Source of the DNA: Kaistella chaponensis
GTDB taxonomy: Bacteria; Bacteroidota; Bacteroidia; Flavobacteriales; Weeksellaceae
Direction of reading: 5' to 3'
NCBI RefSeq assembly: GCF_900156725.1
Contig: NZ_FTOI01000011.1
Span: forward strand, 1 to 64,000
Length of the DNA: 64,000 bases
The position numbers and the translations under genes were made by a program. The notes beneath the pieces were generated by a model, which was given only the letters and a program-made list of their open reading frames with translations, searched no databases and had not been told where the DNA came from. Below are positions 1 through 8,130 of this stretch, piece after piece; the first letter of the stretch is position 1, and the number at the start of each line of letters is the position of its first letter.

Positions 1-62
1 GAAATTCATAAACAACTATCTGATTATCAATCATAAATATACAAATTATCACCATAATAACC

Positions 63-93
63 AAAAAAAATCCGCCTCAGTTGTGAGACGGAT
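63..93 (-). terminator. terminator of the small Cys-rich gene
   Basis: A ten-pair stem with one mismatch (ATCCGCCTCA / TGAGACGGAT, loop GTTG) lies directly after the stop codon of the minus-strand gene at 99-314. It is followed on the minus strand by a T tract (A tract at 63-70 on the plus strand). This is a standard intrinsic terminator. Confidence 0.8.
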
Positions 94-98
94 TCATT

Positions 99-314
99 TT
101 ATGCTGCTTTTTTAGAAGCCTTTTTCTCTTTGCAATCTTTCTTATCCATTTTGCAATTTTTGTGATCTTTCATATCGCAAGTTTTTGCCATTTTTTTATC
201 GTCCATTTTGCATTCCTTTTTATCTTTTCCGGCGCAGCAATCTTTTTTTGGAGTCTCTTGAGCAAATGCGGCGGTGAACGCTGTAAATGCAATCACTGAA
301 AGTATTTTTTTCAT
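99..314 (-). CDS. small secreted Cys/Lys-rich protein
   Basis: A 71-residue protein with a typical Sec signal peptide (MKKILSVIAFTAFTAAFAQ, cleavage near residue 19). The mature part is almost only Lys, Asp, Cys and Met, with a CC pair and repeated C-x(4-7)-C spacing (DCC, KKEC, KTC, KNC, KDC). Such a composition fits binding of a soft metal such as copper or zinc in the periplasm, but no family is recognised and the role is inference. It stands alone, with its own terminator downstream and the TetR gene divergent. Similar low-complexity pentapeptide-like proteins are common in Flavobacteriales. Confidence 0.75.
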   Translation of the reverse strand: MKKILSVIAFTAFTAAFAQETPKKDCCAGKDKKECKMDDKKMAKTCDMKDHKNCKMDKKDCKEKKASKKAA

Positions 315-449
315 ATCGTTTTGATTAATATTGGTTTAACGTCTTTCAAAGTTAAATTATTTTTTGAAATTTCGAGGCTTTTTACAATAAATTTCACCCA
401 ATAAAATATATGATCAGATTATTCGATGAAAAATTTAGTCAGAAACAAT

Positions 450-483
450 CCAAAAAAATCAAACGTTTGATTGATTTTTTTGG
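450..483. promoter_or_regulatory. probable TetR operator
   Basis: A perfect 11-bp inverted repeat (CCAAAAAAATC at 450-460, GATTTTTTTGG at 473-483) brackets a perfect 16-bp palindrome AATCAAACGTTTGATT at 457-472. The element overlaps the -33 box of the promoter in front of the TetR gene. Position and symmetry are what an autoregulatory TetR operator looks like. Binding itself is inferred. Confidence 0.6.
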
Positions 484-500
484 ATAATAGTTTACCTTTG
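471..500 (+). promoter_or_regulatory. promoter of the efflux operon
   Basis: TTG at 471-473, exactly 19 bases of spacer, then TACCTTTG at 493-500. This matches the Bacteroidota sigma-ABfr consensus TTG-N19-TAnnTTTG. The TetR start codon lies 22 bases further on. The -33 box sits inside the inverted repeat described for 450-483. Confidence 0.75.
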
Positions 501-522
501 CACCTTCAAAATCATCAAAATC

Positions 523-1140
523 ATGATTTCAAAAGAAGAAAATATTTTATTTAATGCTGAAAAACTCTTTGCTGAAAAGGGTTTCGACGGAACTTCGATT
601 AGAGAGATTTCAAAAGAAGCCCAAGTAAATGTTTCGATGATCTCTTACTATTTTGGTTCAAAAGAAAAACTGTTTGAAAAAATTTTTGAATATCGAATGA
701 ACGAAAGTCTTTCATTTGCCAAAGATGTTTTGGCTGATCAAAAGATGAATGAATGGGAAAAATTAATTGCGGTGATCAATCGGTACATCAGTCGTGTCAA
801 AACGCTTAAGACATTTTACCTCATCATGCAACGAGAGCAACTGACAAACAAAAATGAACATATTGTAAAGTTTTTGAATGAATCTAAAATGGGATTTCTG
901 GAGATTTACAGACAGTTGATCGCATCGGGTATTCAAAATAAAGTTTTCACCAAAGCTCCACGCTTAGAATTTATTCATTCTACCATTTCGGGAACAATTT
1001 TCAGTGCCTTAAATTCCTTACCGATTTACAAGAACTTTTATAAAGGTGACGAGGAATATGAGAATCTTTATTTTGAAGACCTCAACAATCACATTAAAAA
1101 CGTTTTAAAATACCTTTTAGGTTATGAAGAAAATATATAA
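523..1140 (+). CDS. TetR/AcrR family transcriptional regulator
   Basis: 205 residues. The N-terminal helix-turn-helix is at about residues 8-55, with the family pattern TSIREISKEAQVNVSMISYY followed by GSKEKLFEKIF. The rest is a helical ligand-binding domain. It is the first gene of an efflux operon: its last 17 bases overlap the TolC-type gene, so the genes are co-transcribed and probably translationally coupled. Such regulators normally repress their own operon until a toxic substrate binds. The inverted repeat at 450-483 on the promoter supports autoregulation here. The inducer cannot be read from the sequence. Confidence 0.93.
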   Translation: MISKEENILFNAEKLFAEKGFDGTSIREISKEAQVNVSMISYYFGSKEKLFEKIFEYRMNESLSFAKDVLADQKMNEWEKLIAVINRYISRVKTLKTFYLIMQREQLTNKNEHIVKFLNESKMGFLEIYRQLIASGIQNKVFTKAPRLEFIHSTISGTIFSALNSLPIYKNFYKGDEEYENLYFEDLNNHIKNVLKYLLGYEENI

Positions 1141-2437
1141 ATCACTTTTTTCACTGTCATTTTCAGTCCTTGCGATTACTTTACAGGCTCAGGAAAAGAA
1201 ATCACTTACTTTGGATGAAGCCGTGATGCTCGGAATTCAAAATTCAAAAAATTTAAAGATTGATGAAGCAAAAATTCAAGAGGCGACCGCCAATTATTTG
1301 GAAGCAAAAAACAATCGTCTTCCCAGTTTAAAAGTTTCGGGAAGTGCTTTGGCTCTTGCAAATGCAAATGTAGATTTGAAAATTTTGCCACCTTCTGCAG
1401 GTGGAAGTTCGCCGAAAGCAAATTCGGCATTTTACGGAAATGTTGCTGCTTCGTTACCAATTTTTGCGGGTGGAAGAATTAAATACGGAATTCAATCTGC
1501 ACAATACTTAATTGAAGCTTCGAAATTGAGCAGTGAAAATAATAAAGTCGCGATCGCCTATAATGTTTCGCAAGCCTACAACAATCTTTTCAAAGCCAAC
1601 CAAGCTATTAAAGTTTTAGAGGAAAACCTTTCTGCGTCTCAAAAAAGAGATCAGTCTTTTCAGAAACTTGAAGACAATGGAATTATTCCTCGAAATGATA
1701 AGTTGAAAGCTAACTTGCAAACATCAAACATAGAATTGCAGCTGCTTGATGCTCAAAATAATTTCAGCATTGCAAATATCAATATGGATTTGCTATTGGG
1801 ACTTCCCGAATCTACAGAAATTCAAATTGACGAAAATTATATTGCGGAACTTTCAGAAAATCGTCCCGTTACCTTTTACCTCGATCAAGCTACAGGCAAC
1901 CGAAAAGATTTGCAGGCGATCAGCTATCAAAGAAAAGCCGTCGAACTTGGGATTAAATCTGCAAAAGCCGAAAATCTTCCGACCATCGCTTTAACAGGAG
2001 GTTACTTTGCAGCCGACGTTCCGAAAATTCTTACGATTTATAATGCTGCCAATATTGGAGTAGGAGTACAGTATAATATTGACAATCTTTGGAAGAAAAA
2101 CTCAGCTTTGCTAAAAGTACAAGCTCAGAAAAAAGAACTTTCTGCAACCAACGATTTACTTGCCGATCAAATTAAACTGGAAGTCAATAGAGATTACCAG
2201 AATGCCCAATTTGCGAAGAAAAAAATTATAGTTTATGCAAAAGCAGCAGATCAGGCAAATGAAAATTACCGCGTGACCAAAAATAAATTTGATAACGGTT
2301 TGGCGACCATCACCGAACTTTTAGATGCAGATGCCGCTCAAATTACAGCCAACGTAAATGTTGTCAATGCAAAAGCAGATGCCGCACTTATGCAAAGGAA
2401 ATTGCTGCAAACTTCGGGAATACTCATTCTAAAATAG
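1124..2437 (+). CDS. TolC family outer membrane efflux protein
   Basis: 437 residues with a Sec signal peptide ending near residue 22 (ITLQAQ) and two repeats of the outer membrane efflux protein fold (long helices with LDEAVMLGIQNSKNLKIDEAKI at the start and the ATITELLDADAAQITANVNV signature near the C-terminus). The ATG at 1124 is inside the end of the TetR gene. It forms the outer membrane tunnel for the HlyD-type adaptor and MFS pump encoded next. Together they export a drug-like substrate from cytoplasm to outside. Length is normal for the family. Confidence 0.93.
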   Translation: MKKIYKSLFSLSFSVLAITLQAQEKKSLTLDEAVMLGIQNSKNLKIDEAKIQEATANYLEAKNNRLPSLKVSGSALALANANVDLKILPPSAGGSSPKANSAFYGNVAASLPIFAGGRIKYGIQSAQYLIEASKLSSENNKVAIAYNVSQAYNNLFKANQAIKVLEENLSASQKRDQSFQKLEDNGIIPRNDKLKANLQTSNIELQLLDAQNNFSIANINMDLLLGLPESTEIQIDENYIAELSENRPVTFYLDQATGNRKDLQAISYQRKAVELGIKSAKAENLPTIALTGGYFAADVPKILTIYNAANIGVGVQYNIDNLWKKNSALLKVQAQKKELSATNDLLADQIKLEVNRDYQNAQFAKKKIIVYAKAADQANENYRVTKNKFDNGLATITELLDADAAQITANVNVVNAKADAALMQRKLLQTSGILILK

Positions 2438-2526
2438 AAACAGCGGAGTTCCTTTTTAAAAATTAAGAACAAAAGCAGTCTTTAATGTTTCAAAAAAAAA
2501 TATAAATAAAAACAGAAAATTATACA

Positions 2527-3645
2527 ATGGACGATCATAACACCCAAGAACAACCCGAACTTTTCCCAGAATCTAAGAAAAAGAAAAGCTATGTTTTTCC
2601 TATTATTTTAGTAGCAATATTAATTGTTGGAGGATTTTTCGGATACCGATCTTATTCCTTCGGCCAAACTCACGAATCTACTGATGATGCACAAATTGCC
2701 TCTAATATGAGTCCTGTAATTTCAAAAATTTCTGGTTATGTAACAGAAGTTCATGTGAAAGATAATCAGTTTGTAAAAAAAGGTGACACATTGGTGATTT
2801 TAGATAACAGAGATCAAAAAATGGCGCTAGAATCGGCACAAGCTGCATTGGGAACGGCGAGAAGTAATATTTCTACCGCAAAAGCAAGCACGAATGCTGC
2901 GTCCCAAAACATCAATTCTACAAATGCTGCCATTGCAACGGCAACTGCACAAATTGAAGCGGCAAAAGTAAATGTTTGGAAAACTTCGCAAGATTTAAAA
3001 AGATACAGCAATTTGGTAAAAGATCATACCATTACACAACAGCAATATGAAACTGCTTTAGCAGCGAAACAATCTGCTGATCGGCAATTGCAGGTTTTGG
3101 TTGATCAAAGAAATCAGGTTTCCCAGCAAACAGGAATTGTCAATTCTCAAACCGCGGCAAGTTCCGAGCAAATCGGTGTGGCTAGTTCGGTCGCGAAACA
3201 GAGAGAAGTAGATGTTGAAAATGCTAAATTGATGTTGTCTTATACCATTATTTTAGCACCAGAAGACGGCTTTGTTTCAAAAGTTTCTACTCAAAAAGGA
3301 CAGTTTGTTCAAGCAGGATCTCAATTATTTAGTTTGGTGAGAGACAACAGTGCGTGGATTGTCGCTAATTTTAAAGAAACGCAGCTCGCTAAAATGGTTG
3401 AAGGACAAAAAGTTGATGTAGAAATCGATGCTTTTCCCGATCATCAATTCGAAGGTGTTGTAAGTTCTTTTTCGCCCGCAACTGGATCCACGTTTTCTAT
3501 TCTTCCTCCTGATAATGCAAGTGGAAATTTTGTGAAAGTCGTTCAAAGACTTCCGGTAAGAATCGATTTCGAAAAACTCGATCCTAAAATTGCGAAGAAA
3601 CTTCGTGCAGGAATGAATGTGAAAGTCACCGTTAATTTAAAATAA
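2527..3645 (+). CDS. HlyD/EmrA family membrane fusion protein
   Basis: 372 residues. A cytoplasmic N-terminal tail is followed by one membrane helix at about 22-44 (VFPIILVAILIVGGFFGY). Then come a lipoyl-type half motif (VSPVISKISGYV-like segment near 62-75, KGDTLVILD), a long Ala/Gln-rich coiled-coil hairpin (about 95-230) and the second lipoyl half plus beta-barrel (APEDGFVSKVSTQKGQFV). This is the EmrA-type periplasmic adaptor. It bridges the MFS pump at 3759-5339 and the TolC-type channel at 1124-2437. An 89-base gap to the previous gene contains no terminator. Confidence 0.93.
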   Translation: MDDHNTQEQPELFPESKKKKSYVFPIILVAILIVGGFFGYRSYSFGQTHESTDDAQIASNMSPVISKISGYVTEVHVKDNQFVKKGDTLVILDNRDQKMALESAQAALGTARSNISTAKASTNAASQNINSTNAAIATATAQIEAAKVNVWKTSQDLKRYSNLVKDHTITQQQYETALAAKQSADRQLQVLVDQRNQVSQQTGIVNSQTAASSEQIGVASSVAKQREVDVENAKLMLSYTIILAPEDGFVSKVSTQKGQFVQAGSQLFSLVRDNSAWIVANFKETQLAKMVEGQKVDVEIDAFPDHQFEGVVSSFSPATGSTFSILPPDNASGNFVKVVQRLPVRIDFEKLDPKIAKKLRAGMNVKVTVNLK

Positions 3646-3758
3646 AAGAGAAACCGACAAGATGTTGTAAGGCAAGAGATTATAGATTTTTTATATTAAT
3701 TGATCTTAAAGTCTATCGAGTACAAATTTATCATCTTTTCATCTCTAATCTAAAGTAA

Positions 3759-5339
3759 ATGCAACAGGATTCATTAGTCGAGTACGGCTCCAGACGGCTT
3801 ATCATCACCATTACCGCAATAATGTGTGCCTTGTTAGAAATTGTAGATTCCACGATCGTCAATGTAGCTTTGAATGAAATGAAGGGGAATTTAGGAGCGA
3901 CATTGTCTGAAGTTGGTTGGGTAATTACCGCGTATGCAATTGGGAATGTAATCATCGTACCGATGACAAGCTGGCTTTCTGCGCAGTTCGGACGCCGAAA
4001 TTATTTCGCTGCCTCTATTATTATCTTTACCATCTTTTCTTTTCTTTGTGGAAATGCCACCAATATTTGGGAGCTTGTATTTTTCCGATTATGTCAAGGA
4101 ATCGGGGGTGGAGCACTCTTGGTAACTTCGCAAACCATCATCACCGAATCTTATCCGCTCGAAAAACGCAGTATGGCTCAAGCGATTTATGGATTGGGAG
4201 TAATTATTGGTCCCACTTTAGGGCCGCCTTTAGGTGGTTATATCGTAGATAATTTTAGTTGGCCCTATATTTTTTATATTAATATTCCCCTCGGAATTGC
4301 TGCTGCAATAATGACTTTGCAATTTGTAAGGAGTCCGAAATTTGCCGAAAAACGAAAAGCTAGAGACGTCGATTGGTTCGGAATTGTACTGCTTGCTGTT
4401 ACGGTCGGCTCGCTGCAATATATTTTGGAAAGAGGTCATGAGGAAGATTGGTTTGATAGCAAAGTAATTATTTACCTAACCGCTTCTGCAGTCATCGGAT
4501 TAATCCTTTTCCTTTGGCGTGAACTGACTTATAAATATCCCATCGTGGAATTGCGGGTTTTGAAGAATGGTAACTTACGAATCGGAACGGCGATGTCTTT
4601 TATCTTAGGTTTCGGTTTGTATGGATCAACTTTTATTGTTCCTCTTTACACGCAAAGTATTTTGGGTTGGACCGCCTTGCAGTCGGGAGCTTTGATGATA
4701 CCTGCAGCTTTGACTACTGCAGTGATGATGCCTATTATTGGAAGGTTACTAACAAGAGGTGTTAAGCAGCAATTATTGGTTTCTTTGGGTTTACTTATTT
4801 TCTTTATTTATAGTTTTTGGGGTTATAAAATTATCGGTCCAGACACCGGAAAAAGTGATTTCTTTTGGATGCTTATCGTTCGAGGAATGGGATTAGGTTT
4901 ATTATTTATTCCGATTACATCTTTGGCTTTAAGTACTTTGAAAGGGCAGGAAATTGGTCAGGGAGCAGCTTTTACTGGAATGATGCGTCAATTAGGCGGT
5001 TCATTTGGGATTGCGGCGATTACGACGTTTATTGCAAACCAGACCTCAATTCATAAATTAAATCTTGCTCAACATTTAGATGCGAATAGTTTTGATGTAC
5101 AACAAAGACTTGCAGGATTAAAAGCCAGCTTTATCTCGAAAGGTTTTGCACCCGACGTGGCTCTGCAGTCCGCATACAAGCTTTTAGATTTTAGTGTTTT
5201 AAAACAAGCATCTGTTTTGGCCTATATGGATGTTTTTCTCTACCTCGGAATTTTATTTTTAATCTGTATTCCGTTTGTTTTATTTGTAAAAGAAAGGAAG
5301 GGAAGAGATCCCATTGATGTGAGTGACGCAATGCATTAA
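3759..5339 (+). CDS. DHA2 family (EmrB/QacA-like) MFS efflux pump
   Basis: 526 residues with about 14 membrane helices. Motif A appears as SWLSAQFGRRNYF after helix 2. The DHA motif C region reads GLGVIIGPTLGPPLGGYIVD in helix 5. The protein is a drug:H+ antiporter of the inner membrane that works with the adaptor and outer membrane channel upstream. The 113-base gap before it contains no terminator, so it is probably the last gene of the four-gene operon, which ends at the hairpin at 5387-5419. Substrate unknown. Confidence 0.94.
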   Translation: MQQDSLVEYGSRRLIITITAIMCALLEIVDSTIVNVALNEMKGNLGATLSEVGWVITAYAIGNVIIVPMTSWLSAQFGRRNYFAASIIIFTIFSFLCGNATNIWELVFFRLCQGIGGGALLVTSQTIITESYPLEKRSMAQAIYGLGVIIGPTLGPPLGGYIVDNFSWPYIFYINIPLGIAAAIMTLQFVRSPKFAEKRKARDVDWFGIVLLAVTVGSLQYILERGHEEDWFDSKVIIYLTASAVIGLILFLWRELTYKYPIVELRVLKNGNLRIGTAMSFILGFGLYGSTFIVPLYTQSILGWTALQSGALMIPAALTTAVMMPIIGRLLTRGVKQQLLVSLGLLIFFIYSFWGYKIIGPDTGKSDFFWMLIVRGMGLGLLFIPITSLALSTLKGQEIGQGAAFTGMMRQLGGSFGIAAITTFIANQTSIHKLNLAQHLDANSFDVQQRLAGLKASFISKGFAPDVALQSAYKLLDFSVLKQASVLAYMDVFLYLGILFLICIPFVLFVKERKGRDPIDVSDAMH

Positions 5340-5386
5340 TGCAATACATATTTTCTAAAAATATCATTCATTTTTAAGCATTATTG

Positions 5387-5419
5387 AAAAAGCCACGGAT
5401 CAATTTCTGTGGCTTTTTT
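5387..5419. terminator. bidirectional terminator
   Basis: AAAAGCCAC / GTGGCTTTT stem with a short loop, A tract on one side and T6 on the other. It lies between the convergent MFS pump and patatin genes and can end both transcripts. Confidence 0.85.
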
Positions 5420-5465
5420 GAAAATTATATTTGAAATAAAGTTGGAACGATTTTATGGCAAAGAA

Positions 5466-7049
5466 TTATCCAACATTAGGTTTCGCTTCTTGTTTTAAAA
5501 TTCCTTTTTCTTTCAATGCTACCAACATTCGTTCATATTTGTAGTCTTCCCAATCAAATTTCTCCAGGAAGTCTAATCCAGCCCTAAAACCTTTGTTGAA
5601 AAGGATCGTTTTTTCGTCATCCTGCATGAAGAAATTCAGCCAGTTACTGGGACTGCAATCTACATACTGAATGCTGTGAGTGCTATAGAACGTATATTTG
5701 GTTAAAAATGTTTTATCATTATAACCTTTTAAAGTATCGAAAATAGCACCCAGAAAACTTCCGGGACTTTTCAGGATGTTTTCACTACCGGGACCTCTCG
5801 TTTCGCCCATTTCGGCTTGATCGACGAGGCGCACACCAAACACGGGAATTCTGGGATAAAAGATATCGCTTTCATGAAAAATATCGATTGGGAAATTAGA
5901 AATACTTCCACCATCCACGAAAACGCCTTCTTCAAAAATAGCAGCAGGTTCGGCATTCAGCCAGAATTTCCAAGCTTGTACAATCGAATCTTTCGCAATG
6001 TCGATTTTTGTAATCATCGGTTCGAAAAAATACGGAACCGACATCGAAGCACGTACAAATTTTGCCGGACTTATTATTGACAAATCAGTATTTGTCCAGT
6101 AAAGATTTGCCATTTTGGGCAGTTCAACTTTTATTTTCGCATTGATGTCGGTGGCAATAATCGTATAATCCGACCGAAGAAGGGTAAATGGATTTTCTTT
6201 ATAGATATCGCTACTTTGTGCAGCGTTCAAAAAATAATTAAACTTTGGAATATCGATATTCGCCAATTCTTTTTGATGAATATTTTTGATGTTTTCAATC
6301 GCATTATTGTAGTATTCTTCACCATTTCCGAAGCGGTAATTCAAATTTAATTTTCTTCCATTTTGATTGTATTCTTCGTTGAGATTGCTCACACTTTTTA
6401 TATTAAAATGATCGAGTGCACTTTTCAGTTTATTTTCAAAGGCATTCCCAGGATTCAGACCGATATGATTTACCTTGAAAAGATGATAATAATGCAGGAT
6501 TACATAAATGAGCAAGCTTAAACCCAAAAAAGGAATGCTGTAATACCACGGATTTATTTTTAAGAAAAGAATCAAAAAAGGAAAAATTATGATGAGAAGA
6601 AATAGAAAAAAGATCGATAAACCAATTCTTTTCATGTAGTTTTTACTTTTCAGAATTCGACTTGCCATCTGCTTTACAATAGATTTTCCATCCATGAATT
6701 CTTCAAATTTCCATTGAAATAAGAGGTCTTTGATTCGGGTACTTTTATTTTTTGATCGGTCGCCCATTGCTGCGATTAGCATTGTGTTTATCGCACCTGC
6801 GCTCGTTCCTGCTATTCTCAGAAAACGGATTCCAAAACTTTCGAGCGCATACAAATATCCCACGAGTGCGACTCCCCAAACACCACCTCCTTCCTGCACA
6901 AAGTTGACGTACTGATTCCCGGAGTGATCCAAAATATCTGAAAATTCTTTCGACGCAATTTTTTCGTAAAGCGATTTCAGTTTTTCTTTTGAAGCTGAAT
7001 CAAGTTGTTGATCTGCAAGAACTTGTTCAAATTGTTGTTGAGTGATCAT
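5466..7049 (-). CDS. patatin-like phospholipase with two internal membrane helices
   Basis: 527 residues. Patatin catalytic parts are complete: oxyanion loop EGGGVWGVALVGYL (53-66), nucleophile elbow GTSAG with Ser83, and the dyad Asp in VDGGSISNFP (Asp379). Between Ser and Asp, two strongly hydrophobic segments (about 143-163 and 169-188) with a short connecting loop suggest a membrane hairpin. That would place the lipid hydrolase directly on the inner membrane. No signal peptide. It is the last gene of the operon caspase - subtilase - lipoprotein-like - patatin, and its ATG overlaps the preceding stop (ATGA). Patatins hydrolyse phospholipid acyl chains and are the killing effectors in several bacterial immune systems (for example CBASS). 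A plain lipase role is also possible. Confidence 0.88.
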   Translation of the reverse strand: MITQQQFEQVLADQQLDSASKEKLKSLYEKIASKEFSDILDHSGNQYVNFVQEGGGVWGVALVGYLYALESFGIRFLRIAGTSAGAINTMLIAAMGDRSKNKSTRIKDLLFQWKFEEFMDGKSIVKQMASRILKSKNYMKRIGLSIFFLFLLIIIFPFLILFLKINPWYYSIPFLGLSLLIYVILHYYHLFKVNHIGLNPGNAFENKLKSALDHFNIKSVSNLNEEYNQNGRKLNLNYRFGNGEEYYNNAIENIKNIHQKELANIDIPKFNYFLNAAQSSDIYKENPFTLLRSDYTIIATDINAKIKVELPKMANLYWTNTDLSIISPAKFVRASMSVPYFFEPMITKIDIAKDSIVQAWKFWLNAEPAAIFEEGVFVDGGSISNFPIDIFHESDIFYPRIPVFGVRLVDQAEMGETRGPGSENILKSPGSFLGAIFDTLKGYNDKTFLTKYTFYSTHSIQYVDCSPSNWLNFFMQDDEKTILFNKGFRAGLDFLEKFDWEDYKYERMLVALKEKGILKQEAKPNVG

Positions 7050-8119
7050 ATTTTTTGTTCTGGGGATTTAGGGTTTTCTTCCTGCCGGGAAATATATTTT
7101 TTTCTTAAGAAATTAAAAAAGAAAAGCGCTAATGGAATAATAATCAGTGATAATATTTCTTTGAAATGAGCATCAAAAAAATTATATATTTTCTCACCAA
7201 AGGTTGGAGCTGGCTGATCAATTCCAATTTTGATCTTAATTTGGCGTGCTGCCAACTGAAGTTTTTGTCCTGCAGGTGTTTCAGCTTTAATGATTAAAGT
7301 GACCGTTCCCACATGTTGAGATTTTGCGATTGCTTTTACTTTCCAATGCCAATAATTGCCATTGACGAAATCCAAAATCTGTTCATTCGGATCGAGCAAG
7401 TTTTCGGCTTCTAATCCATCATCAACTTTGGTAATTCTGAAATCATCGTAATCATAAAATGGTTTGATGGATAATTTTTTGAATGCTTCTATATTTTTGA
7501 CAATACATACAATACTGCTGTCATCAGTTTTTGTAAATTCAAGATCTTCTTTTTCGATCGCTTTCAATTTTTTGGCGACTTGTTTTCCATCACCTTCAAT
7601 TTTTACAAAAACTCGCAAATCCCGTTCTTCATTAAGCGGAATCTGCGGAAAATAGGAAAAACCGAGGACTGCATTTTTCGGCTTTTCTATTTCTTCTGAA
7701 GTTTTTATTGGTGGCTCAACTGGTGCAGTGTTGTTTTCCTTTTTTTCAAGGAGAGCCGGAAGATTCGCATTGATAATTTCGGTATGTTGATTAATAAGAT
7801 TTGGTTTGATCTTCTTAAATGCTGCCTGAACCGAATCATTAGCGGCGGTTGTTTTTTCGAGAGCAATCTGTGGTGAAGACGCTTTTGTTTTCAATTCGAT
7901 AAGATTTGCAACCGTGTCCTGTTTTCCTTCGGTCTGCGTTTCAGGTTTATTCTGATCCACATTTACAGGCAGTTCTGGCGATGTCAAACCCGCGGTATCG
8001 TCAGAAACCGAAGAAGTAACTTCATTATTTACACTTTCTGCAGCCGCTTCATTAGTGCTTTTCGAACAGGAAACTAGGAAGAATAGTAAAATGATGGTAT
8101 AAATTGATTGTGTTTTCAT
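7046..8119 (-). CDS. lipobox protein with C-terminal membrane helix, protease-operon component
   Basis: 357 residues, no named family recognised. The N-terminus is a lipoprotein signal (LLFFLVSC, Cys18). Residues 19 to about 150 are low-complexity Ser/Thr/Glu/Lys-rich and probably disordered. Residues 150-305 are beta-rich, with a WHWKVKAIAKSQHVGTVTLI segment and alternating hydrophobics that look like a beta-sandwich. Near 322-338 a hydrophobic helix (IIIPLALFFFNFL) is followed by a basic tail. The protein thus seems fixed to a membrane at both ends. It sits 11 bases after the subtilase and overlaps the patatin by 4 bases, so stoichiometric co-production is likely. A role as membrane platform or protease substrate is inference. 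Confidence 0.75.
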   Translation of the reverse strand: MKTQSIYTIILLFFLVSCSKSTNEAAAESVNNEVTSSVSDDTAGLTSPELPVNVDQNKPETQTEGKQDTVANLIELKTKASSPQIALEKTTAANDSVQAAFKKIKPNLINQHTEIINANLPALLEKKENNTAPVEPPIKTSEEIEKPKNAVLGFSYFPQIPLNEERDLRVFVKIEGDGKQVAKKLKAIEKEDLEFTKTDDSSIVCIVKNIEAFKKLSIKPFYDYDDFRITKVDDGLEAENLLDPNEQILDFVNGNYWHWKVKAIAKSQHVGTVTLIIKAETPAGQKLQLAARQIKIKIGIDQPAPTFGEKIYNFFDAHFKEILSLIIIPLALFFFNFLRKKYISRQEENPKSPEQKI

Positions 8120-8130
8120 GGCTTTAAATT

